This document shows positions 1-7,257 of a DNA stretch of 19,917 nt, piece after piece. Origin of the DNA: JBAUHN01 sp049680295 (GTDB lineage: Bacteria; Pseudomonadota; Alphaproteobacteria; Rhodobacterales; Rhodobacteraceae); the NCBI GenBank assembly GCA_049680295.1, contig JBAUHN010000226.1:1-19917 (forward strand), given 5' to 3'. Position 1 is the stretch's first letter. Each line of letters starts with the position of its first letter. Below the pieces are notes generated by a model. The model made no database searches, had not been told where the DNA came from, and saw nothing but the letters and a program-made list of their open reading frames with translations. Made by a program: the position numbers and the translations under genes.

Positions 1-1
1 T

Positions 2-424
2 GCCGTCAGGGCGGCGGGCGAAAACCCCGCAGCCGTCGCGGCCCAAGGTCTGTCCGTGACGGGTATTCGCATGGGCGCTGTCATCATCGGCAGCGGATTT
101 ATGGCGATGGGTGGCGCGTTTCTGACCATGTCTGCCTTTGACAGTTTCTTTTTTGAAATGGTCAACGGGCGCGGCTGGATATGCATTGCACTGGTCGTGT
201 TTGGATCGTGGAAACCCGGCAAAGCCTTGCTGGGTGCCGTCCTGTTCGCTGCGTTCGATGCATTTCAGATCCGCGTGCAGCAAACCAGTTTTGGTGCCGG
301 TATCCCCTATCAGATCTTCCTGATGATGCCCTATATCCTGTCGATTTTTGCGCTGGTCCTGGTCTCGCGCCGCGCCGAAGTTCCGGCGGCACTTATGGTG
401 CCATTCAACAAAGGAGAACGCTGA
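2..424 (+). CDS. ABC transporter permease, nucleoside/simple-sugar type (5'-truncated by window edge)
   Basis: This is the C-terminal 140 residues of an inner-membrane permease; the frame is open to the left edge, so the gene begins outside the window. The first visible residues, AVRAAGENPAAVAAQGLSV, match the cytoplasmic loop of BPD_transp_2 permeases (YufQ/NupQ type: R-A-x-G-E-x-P-x-A-A...G). Hydrophobic segments follow at about residues 25-50, 58-85 and 100-122, with a short charged tail. Family members import nucleosides, purines or simple sugars together with a BmpA-like lipoprotein and a double ATPase, which would lie upstream. The stop TGA (422-424) shares its last base with the ATG of the following amidohydrolase, so the two are translationally coupled and the transporter probably brings in that enzyme's substrate. 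A GTG at 56 could be mistaken for a start but lies inside the conserved loop. Confidence 0.85.
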   Translation, partial: AVRAAGENPAAVAAQGLSVTGIRMGAVIIGSGFMAMGGAFLTMSAFDSFFFEMVNGRGWICIALVVFGSWKPGKALLGAVLFAAFDAFQIRVQQTSFGAGIPYQIFLMMPYILSIFALVLVSRRAEVPAALMVPFNKGER

Positions 425-1701
425 TGTTTGATCTGATCGTCAAAGGCGGAACATTGACCGACGGCCGCGTCACCGACATCGGCATCACCAACCGCAAAAT
501 CAGCGCCATCGACAATCTGGAGGGCGCTGAGGCAGGTCAGGTGATCGACGCTGCGGGCGATCTGATCAGCCCGCCCTTTGTCGATCCGCATTTTCATATG
601 GATGCAACGCTGTCTTATGGCCAGCCGCGCATCAACGCATCCGGAACACTGCTGGAAGGCATCGGTCTGTGGGGTGAGCTAAAGCAGGTCATGACCCACG
701 AAGATGTCGTCACCCGCGCGCTGGAATATTGCGATTGGGCGGCCAGTATGGGGCTGCTGGCCATCCGCAGCCATGTCGATACCTGCGATGACCGCCTGCT
801 TGGGGTTGAGGCGCTGCTGGACGTTCGCGCCCGCGTCAAAGACTATATCGACCTGCAACTTGTGGCCTTTCCACAAGATGGATTTTACCGTGACCCCACC
901 GCCCGTGCCAACACGCTGAAAGCACTGGATATGGGCGTCGACGTGGTCGGCGGTATCCCGCATTTTGAACGGACAATGGCGGATGGTGCGGCCTCGGTCA
1001 AAGAACTGTGCGAGATCGCGGCGGCGCGTGGTTTGCAGGTTGATATGCATTGCGACGAATCCGATGATCCGATGTCGCGTCATATCGAAACCCTGGCCTT
1101 TGAAACCCAGCGGCTTGGGTTGCAGGGGCGTGTTGCCGGGTCGCATCTGACGTCGATGCATTCGATGGACAATTATTATGTCTCAAAGCTCCTGCCGCTG
1201 ATCGCCGAGGCTGAGATATCCGCCATTCCCAACCCTCTGATCAACATCGTCCTGCAAGGGCGTCACGATACCTTTCCCAAACGCCGGGGCCTGACGCGGG
1301 TCAGGGAAATGCTGGCAATGGGAATCAATGTCGGATGGGGCCAGGATTGCGTGCTTGACCCGTGGTATTCGCTGGGCACGGCCGACATGCTGGATGTTGC
1401 CTTTATGGGGCTGCATGTGGCCCAAATGACCAGCCCCGACGATATGCGCAAATGCTTTGACATGGTCACCGTGAACAACGCCAAAACCCTTGGGTTGACC
1501 GATTACGGTCTGCACGTCGGGGCTAAAGCATCGCTGGTCGTGCTGGACGCAGGCAACCCGGTCGAAGCGCTAAGACTGCGGGCATCGCGCCTTTATGTCA
1601 TCGCAAATGGCCAGGTGATCAGCCGCGCACCAAGGTCAGATGCCACATTGGATATCGAAGGTCGCGCCAGCAGCGTTCGCAGGCGGCACAAAACGCACTA
1701 G
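424..1701 (+). CDS. Cytosine-deaminase-like amidohydrolase (CodA family), substrate uncertain
   Basis: A cytoplasmic metal-dependent hydrolase of 425 residues that probably deaminates a pyrimidine, purine or related heterocycle. It aligns along its whole length with my memory of Escherichia coli CodA at a constant offset of 5. The metal and catalytic residues are all present: H56 and H58 (PHFHMD), H209 and E212 (HCDE), H241 and D308. LQGRHDTFPKRRGLTRV and DPWYSLGTADML are near-identical family blocks. The residue after the metal Asp, which is Asp314 in E. coli and contacts the base, is Cys309 here (GQDCVLDPW), so the substrate may not be cytosine. The ATG at 424 is preceded by AAGGAG (411-416) and overlaps the permease stop by one base. 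A longer reading from 181 would run through the permease gene and is not credible. The enamidase-like gene lies 142 bases downstream on the same strand. Confidence 0.9.
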   Translation: MFDLIVKGGTLTDGRVTDIGITNRKISAIDNLEGAEAGQVIDAAGDLISPPFVDPHFHMDATLSYGQPRINASGTLLEGIGLWGELKQVMTHEDVVTRALEYCDWAASMGLLAIRSHVDTCDDRLLGVEALLDVRARVKDYIDLQLVAFPQDGFYRDPTARANTLKALDMGVDVVGGIPHFERTMADGAASVKELCEIAAARGLQVDMHCDESDDPMSRHIETLAFETQRLGLQGRVAGSHLTSMHSMDNYYVSKLLPLIAEAEISAIPNPLINIVLQGRHDTFPKRRGLTRVREMLAMGINVGWGQDCVLDPWYSLGTADMLDVAFMGLHVAQMTSPDDMRKCFDMVTVNNAKTLGLTDYGLHVGAKASLVVLDAGNPVEALRLRASRLYVIANGQVISRAPRSDATLDIEGRASSVRRRHKTH

Positions 1702-1763
1702 GGCGCGGGCCTGCCCGTCGTATTCTTGTCGGAAGATGACAAAGCCCCTGCCCGCCACAGCGC

Positions 1764-1791
1764 TTGATTTTGCACCATCTGTCGTTAGCAT
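1764..1791 (+). promoter_or_regulatory. Possible sigma70-like promoter before the enamidase-like gene
   Basis: The gap between the two amidohydrolase genes holds TTGATT (1764-1769), a 16-base spacer and TAGCAT (1786-1791), about 50 bases before the ATG at 1844. A spaced dyad follows: GATCA at 1806-1810 pairs with TGATC at 1820-1824. These would allow separate expression of the enamidase-like gene. The match is weak and could be chance. Confidence 0.2.
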
Positions 1792-1843
1792 CCGAATGAA
1801 CAACAGATCATTGTCTGGTTGATCACACACGGAAGGTTCACAA

Positions 1844-3019
1844 ATGTCTCACGCAAAGCTGGTGGTTAAGAATATCGGCCAAATCCTGTCGGGCAAATTG
1901 GAATCTCCGATATTTGAGGGCAATTGCATTGTCGCTATCGACGGTAAAATCAGCGCCTGGGGAAATGAAAAAGATCTCGATTGCGACGATGCAACAACGG
2001 TGATTGATGCCCATGGGGTGACACTGGCCCCCGGTCTGATCGACAGCCATATCCATCCCGTTGTCGGCGACTACACCCCCCGTCAACAACAGCTTCACTG
2101 GATCGATTCCACCCTGCATGGCGGCGTCACAACCCTGATTTCCGCTGGCGAGGTTCACATGCCCGGACGCCCCAAGGACATTGTGGGGCTGAAAGCCATG
2201 GCGATTGCGGCGCAGCGTTGGTACGAAAATTTTCGTCCCTCTGGCATGAAGGTCCACGCCGGTGCGCCGGTCATTGAACACGGCATGGTCGAACAGGATT
2301 TCAAAGACCTGTCCGAGGCAGGCGTCACCCTGCTGGGCGAAGTCGGACTTGGCACAGTCAAGGACGGTAAAACGGCGCAGCAAATGGTGACCTGGGCGCG
2401 CAAATACGGCATCCAAAGCACAATCCACACCGGTGGTCCGTCCATCCCCGGCTCTGGCCTGATTGACGCGGATATGGTGATGGAAACCGGAACAGACGTT
2501 ATCGGCCACATCAATGGCGGGCATTCGGCTCTGCCGGATGATCAGATCATTTGCCTGTGCGAAAGCTGCAAGGCCGCGTTTGAGATTGTGCACAACGGCA
2601 ATGAACGCGCAGCAGTTTTGACAATCAATACAGCCCGCGAATTGGGCAAGCTGGATCAGGTCATCCTGGGCACCGACGGGCCTGCCGGATCAGGTGTGCA
2701 GCCGTTGGGCATTTTGCGGATGATCGCAATGCTATCTGCATTTGGCAATGTGCCTAGCGAACAGGCGTTCTGCTTTGGCAACGGCAATACCGCACGCCAA
2801 CGCAAGCTTGATACCGGCCTGATCGAGGCCGGGTATTGCGCCGATTTCGTATTGCTGGATCAGGCCCAACATGCGCCCGGAAAGACCATGCTGGAATCGG
2901 TTCAACTGGGCAATTTGCCCGGTGTCGGCATGACCATCATTGACGGCGTCGTGCGGTCCGAGCGTAGTCGCAACACACCGCCCGCCATGCGTTTGCCGGA
3001 AATCCTGAGCGCGCAATGA
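1844..3019 (+). CDS. Enamidase-like amidohydrolase
   Basis: A 391-residue cytoplasmic amidohydrolase that closely resembles enamidase of Eubacterium barkeri, the enzyme that opens 1,4,5,6-tetrahydro-6-oxonicotinate to 2-formylglutarate in nicotinate fermentation. Shared blocks include the IGQILSG start, DSHIHP, TLHGGVTTLISAG, PGRPKD, LLGEVGLGTVK, IHTGGPSIPGS, GHINGGHSAL, SGVQPLGILR and the end SRNTPPA. The binuclear metal site is intact: H69, H71, bridging E166 (a Glu rather than a carboxylated Lys), H195, H222 and D278. The ATG at 1844 has GGAAGG at 1831-1836. It follows the CodA-like gene and ends 21 bases before the convergent ABC operon. No other nicotinate-pathway gene is in view, so an analogous cyclic amide or enamide may be the true substrate. 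The family is firm; the exact reaction is not. Confidence 0.88.
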   Translation: MSHAKLVVKNIGQILSGKLESPIFEGNCIVAIDGKISAWGNEKDLDCDDATTVIDAHGVTLAPGLIDSHIHPVVGDYTPRQQQLHWIDSTLHGGVTTLISAGEVHMPGRPKDIVGLKAMAIAAQRWYENFRPSGMKVHAGAPVIEHGMVEQDFKDLSEAGVTLLGEVGLGTVKDGKTAQQMVTWARKYGIQSTIHTGGPSIPGSGLIDADMVMETGTDVIGHINGGHSALPDDQIICLCESCKAAFEIVHNGNERAAVLTINTARELGKLDQVILGTDGPAGSGVQPLGILRMIAMLSAFGNVPSEQAFCFGNGNTARQRKLDTGLIEAGYCADFVLLDQAQHAPGKTMLESVQLGNLPGVGMTIIDGVVRSERSRNTPPAMRLPEILSAQ

Positions 3020-3040
3020 TTACACGTTGCGTGGCTTGCG

Positions 3041-4051
3041 TCAGGCTTTTTCCAGCGCGGCACTGCCCATAAGTTCCTTCCAGCGATGGCAGGACACGGA
3101 ATGTCCCTTTTCGCTCATCTCCAACACTGGAACCTCCTTTTTACAGATGTCCTGCGTAAACGGGCAGCGCGTGTGGAACGTACACCCCGAGGGCTGTTGC
3201 GTCGGCGATGGAATCTCGCCTGACAGTTTCTGGCCGGTTTTTTCAGCATCCGGGTCCAGCGACGGGATCGCCGAAAACAGCGCTTTGGTGTAGGGGTGAC
3301 GGGTCTTGTCAAACAGCTCTTTGGTGGGCGCGCTTTCCACGATGCGACCCAGATACATGACCGCAACATGATCGCAGGTATGCGCGACCACCGACAGATC
3401 GTGGCTGATGAACATGAAAGTCAGCCCCATCTCCGTCTGAATTGATTTCAGCAGGTTTAACACGTCCGCCTGAATGGAAACGTCCAAGGCGGCGACACTT
3501 TCATCTGCAACAATAAACTGCGGCTTTGAGACAAGCGCCCGCGCGATAGATATCCGCTGTCTTTGCCCGCCCGAAAACGCATGCGGGAAACGGCGCAGAT
3601 GTTCCAAATTCAAACGACATTTGGCGGCAATCTCGCGCACGCGTTGGTCTGTTTCCTCGCGCCCTGATGTCAGGCCCATAACCTCAAGCGGTTCTGCGAT
3701 AATATCACGCACGGTCATTCGCGGGGACAGCGCCGCATATGGATCCTGAAATATCAACTGCGCGCGTTTGCGATAGTCCTTAAGCTCGGCTGGTGACATT
3801 GTGGCAAGGTCGTACCGCACTTCGCCATCGTCGTAAGTGGCCCCGCCTTTGGCAATCGGCACTGCATTCAGCAACGCCCGCCCCAACGTGGTTTTTCCCG
3901 ACCCGCTTTCGCCCACCACGCCAAAGAACGACCCGTTCGGAATATCAATGGAAATCCCGTCCACTGCTTTCAAAACTTTGGACTTAAAGACACCGCCCCG
4001 GATCAGAAACTCGACGGACAGATCGGTGGTGGAAATCAACGCTTCTGTCAT
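3041..4051 (-). CDS. Dpp/Opp-type ABC transporter ATPase, second subunit (DppF-like)
   Basis: A 336-residue ATP-binding subunit of a peptide/nickel-type importer, acting on the cytoplasmic face of the membrane. Walker A is GESGSGKT (47-54), the signature SGGQ is at 160-163, Walker B ends at D183-E184 and the switch His is H207 (ISHDLS). The Walker B stretch reads DESVAALD where DEPVSALD is usual, a mild variant. The oligopeptide-transporter tail is present (RHPYTKALFSAIPSLDP), followed by four Cys (C280, C286, C293, C311) in the spacing associated with an iron-sulfur cluster in DppD/DppF proteins. The start at 4051 (MTEALIST) overlaps the stop of the first ATPase gene by 4 bases (ATGA); a further ATG out to 4177 would lie inside that gene. 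It is the last gene of the operon and converges with the enamidase-like gene. Confidence 0.93.
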   Translation of the reverse strand: MTEALISTTDLSVEFLIRGGVFKSKVLKAVDGISIDIPNGSFFGVVGESGSGKTTLGRALLNAVPIAKGGATYDDGEVRYDLATMSPAELKDYRKRAQLIFQDPYAALSPRMTVRDIIAEPLEVMGLTSGREETDQRVREIAAKCRLNLEHLRRFPHAFSGGQRQRISIARALVSKPQFIVADESVAALDVSIQADVLNLLKSIQTEMGLTFMFISHDLSVVAHTCDHVAVMYLGRIVESAPTKELFDKTRHPYTKALFSAIPSLDPDAEKTGQKLSGEIPSPTQQPSGCTFHTRCPFTQDICKKEVPVLEMSEKGHSVSCHRWKELMGSAALEKA

Positions 4052-5046
4052 TTGCGGGCCTCGCTTTCGTACAAGTGGCAGGCCCCGAAATGATCCTTTG
4101 AGGTTTCCGTCCAAGTCGGGATATTCGACATACACACATCGCCAACAACCTGACTGCATCGGGTGTGAAAAACACATCCCGTGGGCCGTTCAAGCGGCGA
4201 AGGGATATCACCCGGAACCGGTTGCAAAGGCGAATCCAGATCATCCATTTTCGGCAGTGCCGCAAGCAGACCTTGGGTATAGGGATGCGACGGCGTGCGG
4301 ATCACATCGCGCACCTGGCCCATCTCGATGATCCGGCCAAGATACATCACCGCGACCTTATCCGCGGTTTGCGCGATCACGCCCAAGTCGTGCGTGATAA
4401 AAATGATCCCCATCCGGAATTCATCCACAAGTTCGCGCATCAGATCAATAGCCTGCGCCTGAATGGTCACATCCAGCGCCGTCGTTGGTTCATCTGCAAT
4501 CAGCAATTTCGGCTTGGTCGACAGCGCCATTGCGATCATCGCCCGTTGCCGCATACCGCCCGACAATTCGAACGCATATTGATTGAAACGGCTGGAGGCG
4601 TCAGAAATGCCAACCCGGTCAAGCATTTCAATCGACAGTTCCTTGCACTGCGCCTTGGACATGTCGGTGTGCAAAAGAAGCTGCTCAACCATCTGTTTGC
4701 CGATGGAAATCGCTGGCGCAAAACTGGCCATTGGTTCCTGAAAGATCATCGAAATGGCCCCACCCCGAACAACATTGCGCTGTTTCTGGGTGGTCAGTTT
4801 CAACACATCCAGCGACACGTCTTCGGTGTTTAACAATATCTCGCTTTCTGGTGCATAAACCGCGTTTCTTGCGTTCAGATACATCAGCGACTTCGCGGTC
4901 ACAGACTTGCCCGACCCGCTTTCGCCGACCAGGCCCATAACCTCGCCCGGCATGACAGAAAAACTGACGTCGTCCACAGCTGTGATCCGCCCCTCGTCGG
5001 TGTCAAATTGCAGCGTCAGGTTTCGTACATCTATCAGTGGCTTCAT
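4048..5046 (-). CDS. Dpp/Opp-type ABC transporter ATPase, first subunit (DppD-like)
   Basis: A 332-residue ATPase that pairs with the following subunit to power import. Walker A is GESGSGKS (41-48), the signature SGGM lies at 162-165 (LSGGMRQR), Walker B is LLIADEPTTALD with D185 and E186, and the switch His is H219 (ITHD). The C-terminal oligo/dipeptide region (SHPYTQGLLAALP) leads to Cys 291, 297, 305 and 323, a probable [4Fe-4S] site as in related DppD proteins. The ATG at 5046 overlaps the upstream permease stop by 4 bases (ATGA), and its own stop overlaps the next ATPase start in the same way, so the genes are translationally coupled. Confidence 0.94.
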   Translation of the reverse strand: MKPLIDVRNLTLQFDTDEGRITAVDDVSFSVMPGEVMGLVGESGSGKSVTAKSLMYLNARNAVYAPESEILLNTEDVSLDVLKLTTQKQRNVVRGGAISMIFQEPMASFAPAISIGKQMVEQLLLHTDMSKAQCKELSIEMLDRVGISDASSRFNQYAFELSGGMRQRAMIAMALSTKPKLLIADEPTTALDVTIQAQAIDLMRELVDEFRMGIIFITHDLGVIAQTADKVAVMYLGRIIEMGQVRDVIRTPSHPYTQGLLAALPKMDDLDSPLQPVPGDIPSPLERPTGCVFHTRCSQVVGDVCMSNIPTWTETSKDHFGACHLYESEARK

Positions 5047-6182
5047 TTCTTGGACTCCGAATACGGATCAGCAGCGTCGCGCAATCCGTCGCCCACGAAC
5101 ACAAAAGCCATCACCAAAGCGATAAAGAAAATCACCGGAATAAAATACCAATGATAATTCAAAAGCACATCCGCTTTGGTCACATTCTGCAACATCACAC
5201 CCAGCGAATTTACCGGATCCTTCAGCCCCAAACCGATGAAACTAAGCCCGGTTTCTGTCAGCACCATATAGGGAAAGGAAATCACCAGATCGACGATGAT
5301 ATAGCTGGTAAAGCTGGGCAACAAATGCCGCCGGATGATATGCGCCGAGGACGCCCCGCACAGCTGTGCCGCCAGCACGTATTCCTGACTGCGCTCTGTC
5401 AAAAGATGGGTGCGCACGCGCCGCGCCAACGTCGGCCAGCCGATCAGGCCCAGAATAATTGCGATCATGAAAAACCGCTGCTCGGCAGTCCATTCTTTGG
5501 GCACGAATGCGGCCACAGACATAACCAATGGGATCGCCGGGATCGTTCGGACGGCATCTGTGACCATCTGAATAACGCTGTCCAATCGCCCGCCGTAATA
5601 GCCCGATACCCCCCCTATTATCAACGCAAGGACAAAGGATATCAAAACCCCCAATGTGCCGATCTGAAGCGAGGTAAAGATCGCATGCAAGGTCCGCGAA
5701 AAGATGTCCTTACCGGCGCTGTCTGTGCCGAAGATGTGGATCTTCTTGTCGGCTTCCTGCATGCCGAACAGGTGCCTTTCCATCGGTATGAAACCAAAAA
5801 GCTTGTACTTGGTGCCTTTTGGGAAAAACGCGACGTAGTGGCGGATATCCTCATTCGGGGCTTCGACCCAGCGAAAGTTGGTTTTTGCCGATCTTGTGCG
5901 TTCGACCCCATGCAGGAAGGGGCGTATTGAGCAGCCGTTCTTGTCGCAAAACTGCGGGATTTGCGGGGCGCCGTTCAGATAATCCTTGTCGCGACCTGCG
6001 ATTGTCGGATCATAAGGCGACAGTGCCGGTGCAAAAATACCCATCAGGATGATAAAGATCAGAACGCTGGCCGCAATCATCGCAGCACGCTGTTTTTTGA
6101 ACCGCGCCCAGATCAATTGGCTCTGCGAGGCAGTGAAATAGGATTCCTTGGACTCCTGAATGCTTTTTACCTTCGTGCTCAT
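5043..6182 (-). CDS. Dpp/Opp-type ABC transporter permease (DppC-like) with a large periplasmic insert
   Basis: A 379-residue inner-membrane permease. A first membrane helix (about 34-54) is followed by an unusually long loop (about 60-150) before the family block FGTDSAGKDIFSR (151-163), where DppC and OppC normally have a short linker. The loop carries two close Cys residues (C79 and C84 in CDKNGC) that could form a periplasmic disulfide. Five further hydrophobic segments follow. The EAA loop that contacts the ATPases is EYVLAAQLCGASSAHIIRRHLLPS-like, around 267-290. The gene ends GDGLRDAADPYSESKK, the usual DppC terminus. The ATG at 6182 lies 5 bases after the upstream permease stop with a GAGG-type ribosome site. 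The insert suggests close docking with a large binding protein, which fits the 679-residue partner upstream. Confidence 0.92.
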   Translation of the reverse strand: MSTKVKSIQESKESYFTASQSQLIWARFKKQRAAMIAASVLIFIILMGIFAPALSPYDPTIAGRDKDYLNGAPQIPQFCDKNGCSIRPFLHGVERTRSAKTNFRWVEAPNEDIRHYVAFFPKGTKYKLFGFIPMERHLFGMQEADKKIHIFGTDSAGKDIFSRTLHAIFTSLQIGTLGVLISFVLALIIGGVSGYYGGRLDSVIQMVTDAVRTIPAIPLVMSVAAFVPKEWTAEQRFFMIAIILGLIGWPTLARRVRTHLLTERSQEYVLAAQLCGASSAHIIRRHLLPSFTSYIIVDLVISFPYMVLTETGLSFIGLGLKDPVNSLGVMLQNVTKADVLLNYHWYFIPVIFFIALVMAFVFVGDGLRDAADPYSESKK

Positions 6183-6187
6183 GCCTG

Positions 6188-7195
6188 CTACCTCAGAATA
6201 CTTTTGCGGATGCGCGGATCAATCGCCGCCAGAAGAAGATCGGTCAGGAAATTTAACGTGACGATGGATGCCGTCAGCAGGAAGATAATCGCACCTGCAA
6301 GCTGTTGGTCGTTTGACTTGGCCAGCGCATCAATCAGCAACGATCCCGCCTCGGTCAGCGTCAAGATCAGGGCGACAATCGGCAATTCGTTGAAAATCCG
6401 GTTCAGATCGAACCCAAGCGAGTTTACAATCGGACCCAGCGCGTGACGCGCAGGATACCGCCACAGCAGTTTTGATCCGTACAGCCCGCGCGCCTTTGCC
6501 GCCGTCACATAAAGCTTGCCGATCTCATCCGACATCAGCGCCCGCACGGTCTGCAAGGCAAAGGCCGTCGCCGACCACCCCAGAATAAAGATCGGCAACC
6601 ACGCATGTTTCATCAGATCGACAAACCGGGCCCATGACCACGGCGCATCCCTGTATTCCGCTGAAAACAGCCCCGTAAGGGTTTCGCCAAAATAGACCGT
6701 GGCAACCAGCATGATCATCAGCGCCAGCAAAAAGTTCGGCATCGCCAGGCCCAGATAGCTGACAATCCGCAAGCTGTTGTTCAGGAACGCATTGCGCGAG
6801 GATGCGGCGATAATACCAACCGGAATGGCTATCGAATAGGCAAGCAAGAGCGACGACATGCAAATCAGCAGCGATATCCAGTATTTGGACCCCAATAGAT
6901 CCGCGATGTTGACGCGCAGGATACAGCTGTCGCCAAATTCACCCTGAAACGCACCTATGACCCAGGTGCTCCACCGGGTAAAGAACGGCCGATCCAGACC
7001 CAGACGCACGCGCTCGCTTTGGATATCTGCCATCGAAATGGCGACGCCTTGGGTTTGTTTGTAGGATAGATACCGTTCGGCGCAATCGCCCGGAACCAGC
7101 TCCATCAATGAGAAAACGACAATTGAAACGATCAGCAACGTGATCAAAGCCATCACAGCCCGCGTCAGCGCAAAGCGCCCGAATTGCAACATCAT
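6188..7195 (-). CDS. Dpp/Opp-type ABC transporter permease (DppB-like)
   Basis: A 335-residue inner-membrane permease, first of the pair. It has the N-terminal family helix (about 9-32) ending in the PGD motif (MELVPGDCAERY), a periplasmic loop with RLGLDRPFFTRW and GEFGDS, and five later hydrophobic segments. The EAA region reads LYVTAAKARGLYGSKLLWRYPARHAL. The gene starts with two Met codons (7195 and 7192). An AGGGG ribosome site at about 7203-7199 gives better spacing to the second, so translation may begin one codon later. It lies 62 bases downstream of the binding-protein gene, separated by a strong hairpin, and 5 bases upstream of the DppC-like gene. Confidence 0.92.
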   Translation of the reverse strand: MMLQFGRFALTRAVMALITLLIVSIVVFSLMELVPGDCAERYLSYKQTQGVAISMADIQSERVRLGLDRPFFTRWSTWVIGAFQGEFGDSCILRVNIADLLGSKYWISLLICMSSLLLAYSIAIPVGIIAASSRNAFLNNSLRIVSYLGLAMPNFLLALMIMLVATVYFGETLTGLFSAEYRDAPWSWARFVDLMKHAWLPIFILGWSATAFALQTVRALMSDEIGKLYVTAAKARGLYGSKLLWRYPARHALGPIVNSLGFDLNRIFNELPIVALILTLTEAGSLLIDALAKSNDQQLAGAIIFLLTASIVTLNFLTDLLLAAIDPRIRKSILR

Positions 7196-7213
7196 CGTCC
7201 CCTAGAAAATGTT

Positions 7214-7250
7214 ATTGGATGCGGGCGAACCAAAGCCCGCCCGCATCAAT
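7214..7250 (-). terminator. Intergenic hairpin between binding-protein and permease genes
   Basis: GATGCGGGC (7218-7226) pairs perfectly with GCCCGCATC (7239-7247), 9 G/C-rich base pairs with a 12-base loop. The stem extends by ATTG/CAAT with one bulged G. No long T tract follows on the minus strand, so it is more likely a leaky terminator or an mRNA-stabilising hairpin than a full stop. Such hairpins after binding-protein genes commonly raise binding protein over permease levels. Confidence 0.6.
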
Positions 7251-7257
7251 TGTTGGG

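Noticed and set aside
181..423. Upstream extension of the CodA-like gene to 181
   Set aside because: It would overlap the permease gene in another frame, and the extra 81 residues have no counterpart in CodA. ATG 424 has an AAGGAG site and matches the family N-terminus.
1702..1721. GC-rich self-complementary CGGGCCTGCCCG after the CodA-like gene as a terminator
   Set aside because: The stem is 4 base pairs with no T tract; it is not distinguishable from ordinary GC-rich sequence.
3020..3040. Search for a bidirectional terminator between the convergent enamidase-like and ATPase genes
   Set aside because: The 21-base gap and its flanks show no stem of useful length.
5037..5930. Long plus-strand open frame (297 codons) opposite the DppC-like gene
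   Set aside because: The minus-strand frame is a clear permease with operon overlaps. The plus-strand translation is rich in His, Arg and Gln with no family resemblance, as expected of an antisense frame in GC-rich DNA.
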